A stretch of DNA of 64,000 nucleotides, taken from the NCBI RefSeq assembly GCF_030817055.1, contig NZ_JAUSYV010000001.1:2070001-2134000 (forward strand), read 5' to 3'. This DNA comes from Bacillus sp. V2I10. GTDB taxonomy: Bacteria > Bacillota > Bacilli > Bacillales > Bacillaceae. Below the pieces are notes generated by a model. The model saw only the letters and a program-made list of their open reading frames with translations. It ran no database searches and was not told where the DNA came from. Both the position numbers and the translations under genes were made by a program. Shown here piece by piece: positions 33,065 to 41,433 of this stretch. The number at the start of each line of letters is the position of its first letter. Position 1 is the first letter of the stretch.

Positions 33065-34408
33065 ATGATCAGAGGAATTTTGATTGCTGTTTTAACAATT
33101 GGAGTCGTTGGAACGGCTTATTGGGGCTACAAAGAACATCAAGAGAAAAATGCAGTGTTGATTCATGCTGAGAATAACTATCAGCGTGCGTTCCATGATT
33201 TGACTTACCAAGTTGATCAGCTGCACGATAAGATTGGCGCCACTCTTGCTATGAATTCAAAAAAATCGCTGTCACCAGGACTAGTTGAAGTTTGGAGAAT
33301 TACTTCAGAAGCTCATTCTGATGTTGGGCAGCTGCCGCTGACCCTGCTCCCTTTTAATAAAACAGAAGAGTTTTTAGCGAGTATATCTGATTTCAGCTAC
33401 CGTACAGCCGTGCGCGACCTGGATAAAGAGCCTTTATCAGATCAGGAATATGCGAAATTAAAGGAGCTTTATACCAAATCAGAAGATATACAAACAGAAT
33501 TGCGCAATGTACAGCATATGGTTATCGATAATAATCTCAGATGGATGGATGTTGAGCTTGCTCTTGCTGCCGGCGATGTAAAAGATGATAACACCATTAT
33601 TAATGGATTCAAAACCGTTGAGAAAAATGTCAATGCCTATTCAGAAACAGATTTTGATCCTTCCTTGACTTCAGTAAAAAAGAAGGAAGAAGGCTTTGAC
33701 CATTTAAAAGGGCAAGTTATTACCAAAAAAGAAGTTCCGAAGATAGTAGAAAAGTTTGTTCCGGGTGCAACCGGAAACATGAAAGTAACGCCTAATGGAA
33801 AAGGTTCATCGCTTGAGTTCTACAGTGTTGCTGTAAACGATCCGAAAAAGAAATCTGAGATCTATCTCGATATTACAAAAAAAGGCGGCTATCCAATTTG
33901 GCTGCTTCAAAACAGAGAAGTAAAAGACCCTAAGATCAGTTTAAATGATGCCTCCAATAATGCGTCAAAATTTTTAAAAGATCAGGGGTTTGAGGATTTG
34001 ATTTTATACGAAAGTGCCCAGTTTGAAAATATAGGCATTTTCTCATTTGTGTCAGTCTATAAAAATGTAAGGCTTTATCCGGATGCAATCAGAATGAAAG
34101 TGGCTCTTGATGATGGAAAAGTAATCGGCTTTTCTGCAAGAGACTATCTGGCATCACACCGAAAACGCGAAATACCGCAGGCAAAAATAAGTGCAGAAGA
34201 AGCAAGAAGCTTTGTCAATCCGAATTTAATGGTGCAGGAAGACAGACTGGCTATCATTACAAATGAACTTGGTGAAGAAGTTCTTACTTATGAGTTCTTA
34301 GGAACAATGGAAAATGATACTTATAGAATCTTTGTAAATGCCAATGATGGAACGGAAGAAAAAGTTGAAAAGCTTGACAACTCTGAGCCAATCTATCAGG
34401 AAATTTAG
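33065..34408 (+). CDS. ypeB: Germination protein YpeB
   Basis: 447-residue membrane-anchored protein required for SleB stability and location in the spore. One N-terminal transmembrane helix (about 3-22) precedes a helical N-terminal domain (about 25-215) and C-terminal PepSY-like YpeB repeats (about 220-440). The ATG at 33065 lies twelve bases after the sleB stop and follows GAGGTGAATGG; the upstream GTG at 33056 overlaps that site. It is bicistronic with sleB. A terminator follows at about 34480. Confidence 0.94.
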   Translation: MIRGILIAVLTIGVVGTAYWGYKEHQEKNAVLIHAENNYQRAFHDLTYQVDQLHDKIGATLAMNSKKSLSPGLVEVWRITSEAHSDVGQLPLTLLPFNKTEEFLASISDFSYRTAVRDLDKEPLSDQEYAKLKELYTKSEDIQTELRNVQHMVIDNNLRWMDVELALAAGDVKDDNTIINGFKTVEKNVNAYSETDFDPSLTSVKKKEEGFDHLKGQVITKKEVPKIVEKFVPGATGNMKVTPNGKGSSLEFYSVAVNDPKKKSEIYLDITKKGGYPIWLLQNREVKDPKISLNDASNNASKFLKDQGFEDLILYESAQFENIGIFSFVSVYKNVRLYPDAIRMKVALDDGKVIGFSARDYLASHRKREIPQAKISAEEARSFVNPNLMVQEDRLAIITNELGEEVLTYEFLGTMENDTYRIFVNANDGTEEKVEKLDNSEPIYQEI

Positions 34409-34478
34409 TAAGAAAAAAGTGTGAAAATGGAAAAGCCAATTTTTCAAAAAAAATGAATCTAACGAAAAGAACCTAAAT

Positions 34479-34517
34479 AAAAAAAGGAAAAGATGAAATA
34501 GACTTTTCCTTTTTTTT
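34479..34517 (+). terminator. Terminator after sleB-ypeB
   Basis: AAAAAAGGAAAAG pairs with CTTTTCCTTTTTT around a 10-base loop; T-run overlaps the stem end. Confidence 0.8.
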
Positions 34518-34555
34518 ATTCCATGATTTAATATTAGAGTAGAGAGAAATAGAGA

Positions 34556-35224
34556 GTGTGTGATCATGTGCTGAATATTGGGGATCGTTTATTTCTAGAA
34601 GTAGAAGATGATCAGTCTGTGAAATTAAAATGCCGAGTAGTCGATCTTTTGGATCAGGTATTATATACCGATTATCCATTTAATGAAAAGACAGGAAAAC
34701 CATCTTTTTTGCTGAACGGAACACATTTAGATGCCTCCTTCGTTGGAAATGATCAAAATGTCTATCATTTTCCTACAGAAGTCCTAGGCAGATTCAAAGA
34801 TAAAATACCGATGCTTGCCTTTAAAATGCCTGCAGCACATGAAATGAAAAGAATACAAAGAAGAGAGTACGTCAGGATCGAGACAGCTATTGATATTGCC
34901 CTGCATTCAGTAAATGGCATGTTTAAGCCGTTTGTGACGACAACGATTGATTTAAGTGCCGGCGGTGCTGCAGTCAGCCTGCCGCCTCATATCTCGATCA
35001 ATCAAAATGAAGAGGTCCATGCTTGGCTTTCTTTGCCTTTTCAAAAAGGAACAACAGAATATGCAAAAATCAAAGCGAAAATGATCAGGATCATAAAAAG
35101 CGGAAAGAAAGACATGGCCACGCTTCAATTTCTTGATCTATCAGAAGCAGACCGGAAGAAAGTGCTGCAATTTTGCTTTGACCAGCAGCTGCTTTTAAAG
35201 AAAAAGGGAGTTTTAGCCGAATAA
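34556..35224 (+). CDS. ypfA: PilZ-domain c-di-GMP receptor (YpfA / MotI-DgrA type)
   Basis: 222-residue cytoplasmic protein with an N-terminal YcgR-like domain (about 5-95) and a C-terminal PilZ domain (about 100-215). The c-di-GMP binding residues are visible: QRREYVRIE (RxxxR, about 101) and DLSAGGAA (DxSxxG, about 137). In B. subtilis the orthologue binds c-di-GMP and then acts as a flagellar clutch through MotA. Two GTG starts are possible, 34556 and 34568 (the latter gives MLNIGDRL, closer to the B. subtilis start); GAGAG-type binding sites lie upstream of both, so the start is uncertain. Confidence 0.9.
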   Translation: MCDHVLNIGDRLFLEVEDDQSVKLKCRVVDLLDQVLYTDYPFNEKTGKPSFLLNGTHLDASFVGNDQNVYHFPTEVLGRFKDKIPMLAFKMPAAHEMKRIQRREYVRIETAIDIALHSVNGMFKPFVTTTIDLSAGGAAVSLPPHISINQNEEVHAWLSLPFQKGTTEYAKIKAKMIRIIKSGKKDMATLQFLDLSEADRKKVLQFCFDQQLLLKKKGVLAE

Positions 35225-35276
35225 GAAGATTCTAATTGCATCATACTAGATATAAAAAGTGGAGATGGATACAGGT

Positions 35277-35471
35277 ATGATGCGATTTGAACGGATTGTG
35301 ATCAAGATTGTGATCATTCAATTGATTCTTTTAATTTGTGCACAAGCTGCGCTGACGAATGCAAATCTGCAGCCCCACATCTCGCGTGTGGTACAATATG
35401 AAGGTGTGAATAAGCTGACAATCAGCGAATGGCTTGAAACCTTTAAACAGTCAACTATGCAGGATGAATAG
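35277..35471 (+). CDS. ypfB: YpfB family small membrane protein (DUF5359)
   Basis: 64-residue protein with one N-terminal transmembrane helix (about 7-30) and a short polar tail. It matches the B. subtilis ypfB position between ypfA and cmk and its MxRxERI opening. The start may be ATG 35277 or 35280; the nearest purine-rich site is GTGGAGATGG. Function unknown. Confidence 0.75.
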   Translation: MMRFERIVIKIVIIQLILLICAQAALTNANLQPHISRVVQYEGVNKLTISEWLETFKQSTMQDE

Positions 35472-35556
35472 ACCTGCATTATTTTTATTTCTTATTTTAA
35501 CAAGTGCAGCATGAAGATTCCTGAATACGTATCTAGGAAACTATCAAGGAGGACCT

Positions 35557-36228
35557 ATGGAACGAAATATATCTATTGCAATTGATGGACCTGCAGCAGC
35601 AGGAAAAAGCACAGTTGCAAAAATCTTAGCAGAAGACTATTCATATGTTTATATCGACACGGGAGCAATGTACAGAGCTCTTACTTATAAAGCGATTCAG
35701 GAGAATGCGGATTTAGAAAACGAAGAACTATTGAAAGAAATCCTGTCTAATACAAAAATAGACCTAATTCCAAGCGGAAAAGGCCAGCTTGTTTATGTGA
35801 ATGGGGAAAATGTCACAGAAGTAATTCGTACGCATGAAGTCACAAATTCTGTTTCAATAGTAGCAAAGCATGCTTCTGTCAGAGAAGAAATGGTCAAAAG
35901 ACAAAAAGAAATGGCAAACGGCGGCAGAGTGGTCATGGACGGAAGAGATATCGGCACTCATGTTCTGCCTGATGCAGAAGTTAAGATATTCTTAAGAGCA
36001 TCTGTACTTGAACGTGCGAAAAGACGTCATGATGAAAATCTATCAAAAGGCTTTGAATCAGATTTAGAGCAGCTGAAGCTTGATATTGCAAGAAGGGACA
36101 AATTGGATTCTGAACGAGTCATTGCTCCTCTTAAAAAAGCAGATGATGCTGTTGAAATTGATACAACGTCACTGTCTATTACAGGTGTTGTGGAAGAAAT
36201 CAAAAAAATTGTCAAAGAGAGGCTTTGA
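35557..36228 (+). CDS. cmk: Cytidylate kinase
   Basis: 223-residue enzyme that phosphorylates CMP and dCMP to the diphosphates. The P-loop DGPAAAGKSTVAK (about 9-21), the CMP-binding YIDTGAMYRALTY, and MDGRDIGTHVLPDAEVK are all present. Start ATG 35557 follows AAGGAGGACCT. The plsC start overlaps its stop, as in many Firmicutes where cmk, plsC and the S1-like ypfD are clustered. Confidence 0.97.
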   Translation: MERNISIAIDGPAAAGKSTVAKILAEDYSYVYIDTGAMYRALTYKAIQENADLENEELLKEILSNTKIDLIPSGKGQLVYVNGENVTEVIRTHEVTNSVSIVAKHASVREEMVKRQKEMANGGRVVMDGRDIGTHVLPDAEVKIFLRASVLERAKRRHDENLSKGFESDLEQLKLDIARRDKLDSERVIAPLKKADDAVEIDTTSLSITGVVEEIKKIVKERL

Positions 36229-36818
36229 TGAGAATGAACTTTTATCAATTTGCCAGAGGTGCTGTAGCATCTGTGTTCTTTCCGCTTTACCGGATCGAGG
36301 TAAAAGGGAAAGAGCATTTTCCTAAAGAAGGCGCGGTCCTTTTATGTTCGAATCATATTGATAATTTAGATCCTCCTACAGTTGGGATATCAGCTCCAAG
36401 GCAAGTGTATTTTATGGCGAAAGAAGAATTGTTTCAAGTCCCTGTCCTAGGGGGTATACTCAGAAAAGTGGGATCCTTCCCTGTTAAAAGAGGCATGAGT
36501 GACCGTGAAGCTTTAAGAAATGGTTTAAATGTGCTGAAAGACGGAGGCGTTTTGGGGTTATTTCCGGAAGGCACCAGAAGCAAAGACGGGAAGCTTGGAA
36601 AAGGTCTTGCTGGAGCAGGTTTTTTTGCCCTAAGATCTAATGCTTTAGTTGTTCCCTGTGCGGTCATCGGCACTTATAAGCCTTTTCAAAAAGTAAAAGT
36701 TTTCTTCGGTGAACCTATCAATCTTGATCCTTTAAGAGAAAGAAAAGCAACGGCTGAAGAGGCAACTGAGCTGATCATGTCAAAAATTGCAGAACTTCTC
36801 GAAAAACATCGTTCTTAA
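36228..36818 (+). CDS. plsC: 1-acyl-sn-glycerol-3-phosphate acyltransferase
   Basis: 196-residue membrane-associated acyltransferase of phospholipid synthesis that makes phosphatidic acid. Catalytic motif NHIDNLD (NHx4D form) at about 44-50, and the glycerol-phosphate binding FPEGTRS at about 110, are visible. ATG 36228 overlaps the cmk stop (TGATG) and follows AGAGAGG. Confidence 0.94.
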   Translation: MRMNFYQFARGAVASVFFPLYRIEVKGKEHFPKEGAVLLCSNHIDNLDPPTVGISAPRQVYFMAKEELFQVPVLGGILRKVGSFPVKRGMSDREALRNGLNVLKDGGVLGLFPEGTRSKDGKLGKGLAGAGFFALRSNALVVPCAVIGTYKPFQKVKVFFGEPINLDPLRERKATAEEATELIMSKIAELLEKHRS

Positions 36819-36948
36819 GAGTCTTACTACTTGACAAAATGTAGCATTTATTAGAAGTTAGTAAAAAGAGTATTTTCACTTTATTCTAAAAAAGTGATTT
36901 CATACATATCCAACTAAGTCGTGGGTTGTGACCAAGGAGGTAATTGGA

Positions 36949-38094
36949 ATGGTTGAAGACATGAATGATGTAGAAGTAAAAACACCGGAAGTTGGTGACA
37001 TTCTGAAAGGGATCGTTACCAAGGTGGAAGACAAACAGGTAATTGTTGAAATTGACAACGTGAAACATACGGGTATTATTCCTATAAGCGAACTATCCAG
37101 TCTGCACGTTGAAAAAGCTTCTGATGTTGTAAGTGAAAATGAAGAATTGCAGTTAAAAGTGACAAAAGTCGAGGATGAAGCATTAATCCTTTCTAAAAGA
37201 GCAATTGACGCAGATCTTGCCTGGGATCAGCTGCAGACTAAATTCGAATCAAAAGAAGTGTTTGATGCGGAAGTCAAGGATGTTGTTAAGGGAGGCCTCG
37301 TGGTTGACCTTGGTGTAAGAGGATTCATTCCTGCATCATTAGTGGAATCTCACTTTGTTGAAGATTTTTCTGACTATAAAGGAAAAACGCTGTCACTGAT
37401 GGTTGTTGAGATTGACCGTGAGAAAAATCGTGTCATCCTATCCCATCGCGCTGTAGTTGAAAAAGAACACGGTGAAAAGAAACAGCAAAGATTAGATATG
37501 ATTAAAGCAGGCGAAGTGCTTGAGGGAACAGTTCAGCGTCTGACTGATTTCGGGGCTTTTGTCGATATCGGCGGCATTGACGGGCTGGTTCATATTTCAC
37601 AGCTGTCACATAATCACGTCGATAAACCGTCTGAAGTTGTAGAAGAAGGACAAAAAGTTCAAGTGAAAGTGTTATCGATTGACCGCGATAACGAAAGAAT
37701 CTCACTATCTATTAAAGAAACCCTTCCTGGACCTTGGGAAAACATTTCTGATAAAGTAAAAGCCGGCGATGTTTTGGACGGCACAGTGAAACGTTTAGTT
37801 TCTTTCGGTGCATTTGTAGAAATTCTGCCTGGTGTAGAAGGTCTTGTTCACATTTCTCAAATCTCCAATAAGCACATCGGCACACCTCATGAAGTGCTTT
37901 CAGAGAATGAAGAAGTAAAAGTGAAGGTATTGGATGTAAATGAAAACGAACAGCGAATTTCCCTGAGTATTAGAGAATTAGAAGGTCCATCTAAAGCCGA
38001 TGAAGAAGATTACCGCAATTATCAGGCTAAAGAAGAGTCTTCAGGTTTTCAATTAGGTGAAATGATTGGCGATAAATTAAATAAATTGAAATAA
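36949..38094 (+). CDS. ypfD: S1-domain RNA-binding protein YpfD (ribosomal protein S1 homologue)
   Basis: 381-residue protein with four S1 repeats (about 17-83, 100-170, 188-257, 273-342). The last two have the fullest motif, DFGAFVDIG..GLVHISQ and SFGAFVEILPGVEGLVHISQ. Low-GC Gram-positive S1 homologues have four repeats rather than six and are not strictly required for initiation. ATG 36949 follows AAGGAGG (36934-36940); the frame extends to 36928 but that start has no site. Length agrees with the B. subtilis protein. Confidence 0.95.
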   Translation: MVEDMNDVEVKTPEVGDILKGIVTKVEDKQVIVEIDNVKHTGIIPISELSSLHVEKASDVVSENEELQLKVTKVEDEALILSKRAIDADLAWDQLQTKFESKEVFDAEVKDVVKGGLVVDLGVRGFIPASLVESHFVEDFSDYKGKTLSLMVVEIDREKNRVILSHRAVVEKEHGEKKQQRLDMIKAGEVLEGTVQRLTDFGAFVDIGGIDGLVHISQLSHNHVDKPSEVVEEGQKVQVKVLSIDRDNERISLSIKETLPGPWENISDKVKAGDVLDGTVKRLVSFGAFVEILPGVEGLVHISQISNKHIGTPHEVLSENEEVKVKVLDVNENEQRISLSIRELEGPSKADEEDYRNYQAKEESSGFQLGEMIGDKLNKLK

Positions 38095-38106
38095 ACGGTG
38101 ATGACT

Positions 38107-39168
38107 GTGAGCAGAGCTAAGCGTAAGATCGACCATATTCAACATGCATTAAAAACAGGGCAGCTGAGAGAAAACGGATTTGATGATGTCATGTTTCTGC
38201 ACCAGAGCTTGCCTGATACTGCTGTTCATCACATTGATCTGCACACTGAAATTGGCGAACTTGTTCTAAGTTCGCCAATTTTTATCAATGCAATGACAGG
38301 CGGGGGCGGAACAGAAACCGTCAAAATTAATGAAGCTTTGGCTTCCGCTGCTGCTGAGTGCGGAATACCGCTTGCTGTCGGTTCGCAAATGGCTGCTATT
38401 CGCGATGCTTCAGAAAGGCCTTCTTATGAAGTCGTACGGAAGGTTAATCAACAGGGCTTGCTTTTTGCAAACCTTGGAAGCGAAGCAACGCCGGATCAGG
38501 CAAAAATGGCCATTGATATGATCGAAGCAAATGCCATTCAAATTCATTTAAATGTTGTTCAGGAATTAGTGATGCCTGAAGGAGACAGGGATTTCAGCGG
38601 TGCTTTAAAAAGAATTTCTGCCATTGCAGAAGCGTCAGAGGTTCCGGTTATCGTAAAAGAAGTCGGATTCGGAATGAACCGTGAAGCGGCCGAAAAGCTG
38701 AGAGATGCAGGCGTGACAGCTATAGACGTCGGGGGCTTCGGCGGAACGAACTTTGCGAAAATTGAAAACGAAAGAAGAAGCAGACTGTTATCTTATTTCA
38801 ATGACTGGGGAATTCCAACCGCTGTTTCAATTGCCGAGCTCAAATCGTCTGTTAAAGGCATCTCCATTCTTGGTTCCGGAGGCATACAGGACGCGATGGA
38901 TATAGCAAAAGCAATTTCCCTCGGCGCATCCAGCGCAGGGATGGCAGGATTCTTTCTGAAAATATTAATTGAAGACGGCTATGATGCTCTTGTTTCAGAA
39001 ATTAAAACCGTTCAGGATGATTTGAGAATGATCATGACAGCACTCGGAGCTGTAAGCATCAGTCATCTTCAAAATGCACCTGTCATTATATCCGGTTTGA
39101 CTCATCATAGATTAAATGAGCGAAACATTGATACAAAATTCTTCAGCAATCGAATTATAGAAAAATAA
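38107..39168 (+). CDS. fni: Type 2 isopentenyl-diphosphate isomerase (FMN-dependent)
   Basis: 353-residue FMN and NADPH-dependent enzyme that interconverts IPP and DMAPP for isoprenoid synthesis. Visible motifs: INAMTGGGG (about 63), GSQMAA, QIHLNVVQE, the FMN-phosphate region DVGGFGGTNF and GSGGIQDAMD. The start is probably the GTG at 38107 (VSRAKRK, matching the family MTRAERK), with GGTGATG at 38097-38103 as binding site; ATG 38101 is an alternative. It links functionally to hepS-hepT further downstream, which use IPP. Confidence 0.94.
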   Translation: MSRAKRKIDHIQHALKTGQLRENGFDDVMFLHQSLPDTAVHHIDLHTEIGELVLSSPIFINAMTGGGGTETVKINEALASAAAECGIPLAVGSQMAAIRDASERPSYEVVRKVNQQGLLFANLGSEATPDQAKMAIDMIEANAIQIHLNVVQELVMPEGDRDFSGALKRISAIAEASEVPVIVKEVGFGMNREAAEKLRDAGVTAIDVGGFGGTNFAKIENERRSRLLSYFNDWGIPTAVSIAELKSSVKGISILGSGGIQDAMDIAKAISLGASSAGMAGFFLKILIEDGYDALVSEIKTVQDDLRMIMTALGAVSISHLQNAPVIISGLTHHRLNERNIDTKFFSNRIIEK

Positions 39169-39169
39169 G

Positions 39170-39205
39170 AATCCGCATCCTATTAAAGGGTGCGGATTTT
39201 GTTTT
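39170..39205 (+). terminator. Terminator after fni
   Basis: AATCCGCATCC pairs with GGGTGCGGATT (one G-U), followed by TTTTGTTTT. Confidence 0.85.
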
Positions 39206-39208
39206 GAA

Positions 39209-39240
39209 AAAAAGGCGCCTTTTTATTAGGCGCCTTTTTG
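39209..39240. terminator. Bidirectional terminator between fni and ypzI
   Basis: AAAGGCGCC pairs with GGCGCCTTT around TTTTTATTA, with A-run and T-run on either side; it serves the converging ypzI gene. Confidence 0.85.
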
Positions 39241-39274
39241 GTTTGTTTCGAGAAAAACGGACTGATCCGCTTTC

Positions 39275-39406
39275 CTATTTGTTTCGCGCTCTTGATTCTT
39301 CAGGGCTCTCTAAAGAAGTGGCTCCTTTGTAATTAAGTGATTGATCTCGGTCAGATTCAACTATTTTGCTTGCTTTCAGCTTTTTTTCCTGACGGTCACG
39401 TCCCAT
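39275..39406 (-). CDS. ypzI: YpzI family small protein
   Basis: 43-residue highly charged protein read on the minus strand from ATG (complement of 39404-39406) to TAG (complement of 39275-39277). It starts MGRDRQEKKLKAS and ends SPEESRARNK. A perfect AGGAGGG lies seven bases before the start. It matches the small B. subtilis protein YpzI, encoded at the same place between ypgA/fni and yphA. Function unknown; no membrane segment. Too short to stand out in routine ORF searches. Confidence 0.88.
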   Translation of the reverse strand: MGRDRQEKKLKASKIVESDRDQSLNYKGATSLESPEESRARNK

Positions 39407-39587
39407 TACATATCCCTCCTTGTATTCCTTTAGTATGACTCAAGCATCCATTCTCCATGAATTCAATTTTTGAGATAGAGCATTATATCATCCAGGAAAA
39501 AATTCTTGGGTATAAACAGCCCTTTTCAATCAATAAGTGGATTAAAGATCAAAGAATCCACCCATAATGGTAAGAATAGGAGTGAGA

Positions 39588-40184
39588 ATGGTGGAAAATG
39601 TCTTTTATTATTGGATTTTGTGGGGAGCTTGGATTATCGCTGCTTTTTTCCTGCAAAAATCCATAAGGCGAACAATGATATCAGCGGTTATTTTAGTGTG
39701 CATAGCATCTGGAGAAATGTTTATAGAGGTTTCTTCTTTTTCGGTTAGAATTTCCTTTATCCTGGTTCTGTGCATCGGGTATTATTTGGCTTCGGGATGC
39801 AAGCGGAGGGTTTATCACTTTTTTTCTGTGATGACGTTAACTAGTGCCTATGCAGGCATACATTTATTCGAAATTTTTGATCCAGTATGGTTTATAGTCG
39901 ATCGTTTCTTTGTCATTATTGGTGTTATCAGTATATTAGCAATTTATCTGGGGAAAAGTATGCCCGAACGTATAGGACTACTTGTCCTTTCTATGAGCCA
40001 GGGGGAGTTATTGTTCTGGGTGATCCTGAGCAAATTTCATAATGGATTAACAATCGGAACAGCTGATTACTTGAATATGGCTGCGATTGGATATTTTATC
40101 GTATGTGCGTGGACTTATTTAGAACAAATTATGCCGTCATTTAATCAGCAGGCTCAAAAATCAGCAAAGGGGAAGCAGGCTTAA
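39588..40184 (+). CDS. yphA: YphA family membrane protein
   Basis: 198-residue polytopic protein with about six or seven hydrophobic segments. ATG 39588 follows AGGAGTGAG (39579-39586). It lies one base before yphB and corresponds to B. subtilis yphA by position and topology. No catalytic motif was seen; function unknown. Confidence 0.85.
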   Translation: MVENVFYYWILWGAWIIAAFFLQKSIRRTMISAVILVCIASGEMFIEVSSFSVRISFILVLCIGYYLASGCKRRVYHFFSVMTLTSAYAGIHLFEIFDPVWFIVDRFFVIIGVISILAIYLGKSMPERIGLLVLSMSQGELLFWVILSKFHNGLTIGTADYLNMAAIGYFIVCAWTYLEQIMPSFNQQAQKSAKGKQA

Positions 40185-40185
40185 T

Positions 40186-41082
40186 ATGAATGAGTATACT
40201 TATCCGATTTTATTCGGTGTTGCTTTTGGGGTTATTTCAAGACTGTATATGCTCCGAACAGATTACAGGCAGTACCCTACCTATCTGCATGGTAAAATAA
40301 TTCATGTTGCTTTGGGATTTATTGCAGCCGGTCTTGGTACAATTGCCATCCCCGCAATAATGGAGGAAGAATTTACTGCGATTACCTTTCTCACGCTTGC
40401 TGCTTCGCAATTCAGAGAAGTCAGAAACATGGAACGGAATACTCTGTCGGAGCTGGACGGATATGAGCTTGTTCCCAGAGGAAACACCTACATTGAGGGA
40501 ATTGCCGTTGCCTTTGAAAGCAGAAATTACCTTGTGATTTTTACTTCTTTAATGACTACCTTTGCGTATTTAGTTTTTAGCATTTGGGCAGCCCTTGCAG
40601 CAGGTGTAATATGTCTGATCGTTTCTAAAAAACTAATGGCCGGCAGCAAAATGAAGGATATCGTCCATATTGAATATAAAGAACCTCATTTTGAAGGCGC
40701 AGGTTTATATATTGATAACATTTATATAATGAATATTGGGATACCTGAAAAGCAGGAAGCTGTATTGAAATATGGCATGGGCTTTATTTTGACTCCGAAA
40801 AATTACAATGCAAGAACGACCATTGCAAATCTTGGCCAAAGACAGGCGATTCTGCACGATGTGTCAACAGCTCTAGGTGTGCACCGCGATTCTGGTGAGC
40901 CATCTTTGGTTCCGCTTGCTAAACGTGATTTGGATGATGGAAGAGTAGGTGTATTTGTCCTTCCGCAAGGAGGAGACATTGAGCTTGCTAAAACGGTTAT
41001 AGGGGAAGTTCCTACGCTTGAAAATGCGATTAGAATGCCAAGTGAATCCAAGGCGAATAAAAAAGGCAGGTCTGAAAAGTGA
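40186..41082 (+). CDS. seaA: YIEGIA-domain protein YphB (SeaA)
   Basis: 298-residue protein named for the conserved YIEGIA segment, seen here at about residues 103-108 (GNTYIEGIA). The N-terminal half has several transmembrane helices (about 5-20, 38-58, 115-150); the C-terminal part is soluble. In B. subtilis YphB/SeaA is involved in spore envelope assembly. The small partner gene follows with a four-base overlap, and yphA precedes by one base, so the three form an operon. Confidence 0.88.
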   Translation: MNEYTYPILFGVAFGVISRLYMLRTDYRQYPTYLHGKIIHVALGFIAAGLGTIAIPAIMEEEFTAITFLTLAASQFREVRNMERNTLSELDGYELVPRGNTYIEGIAVAFESRNYLVIFTSLMTTFAYLVFSIWAALAAGVICLIVSKKLMAGSKMKDIVHIEYKEPHFEGAGLYIDNIYIMNIGIPEKQEAVLKYGMGFILTPKNYNARTTIANLGQRQAILHDVSTALGVHRDSGEPSLVPLAKRDLDDGRVGVFVLPQGGDIELAKTVIGEVPTLENAIRMPSESKANKKGRSEK

Positions 41083-41270
41083 ACACATCACTCGAAAAAT
41101 ATATTCTGGCAGCAGTAACGACAAGCCCTGAGAAAGTAACAGGCGGGACAGCCGTCTTTGTAGTCAAAACAAAAGAAGAAATGGATTTTTACGCAAAAAA
41201 TCTAGAAGCGATTTTAGATGGAATAGCTCACGGAATTGGCGAAGATCTGTACATTATTGTAAAGCATTGA
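41079..41270 (+). CDS. Small partner protein of YIEGIA (capping complex subunit)
   Basis: 63-residue protein starting MNTSLEKYILAAV, overlapping the yphB stop by four bases (GTGA). Small proteins of this type are annotated as capping-complex subunits for YIEGIA proteins. A conserved TGGTAVFVV segment lies near the middle. A terminator follows at 41313. Start codon is GTG. Confidence 0.8.
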   Translation: MNTSLEKYILAAVTTSPEKVTGGTAVFVVKTKEEMDFYAKNLEAILDGIAHGIGEDLYIIVKH

Positions 41271-41310
41271 GTTGTACAACATGCTAAACTCTGCTAGTAT
41301 ATAAAAGTTA

Positions 41311-41341
41311 AGCCCTTCCCGAAAATAGAGAAGGGTTTCTT
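41311..41341 (+). terminator. Terminator after the yphA-yphB operon
   Basis: CCCTTC (41313-41318) pairs with GAAGGG (41330-41335), followed by TTTCTTT. Confidence 0.75.
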
Positions 41342-41433
41342 TCATGAAAAGGGAAAGCTTATAATGTAAGATATGAACTTATATGTTGCCCGCATTAAAA
41401 TACATAAACTGCAAGTTGAAAGGAAAGATTGCT

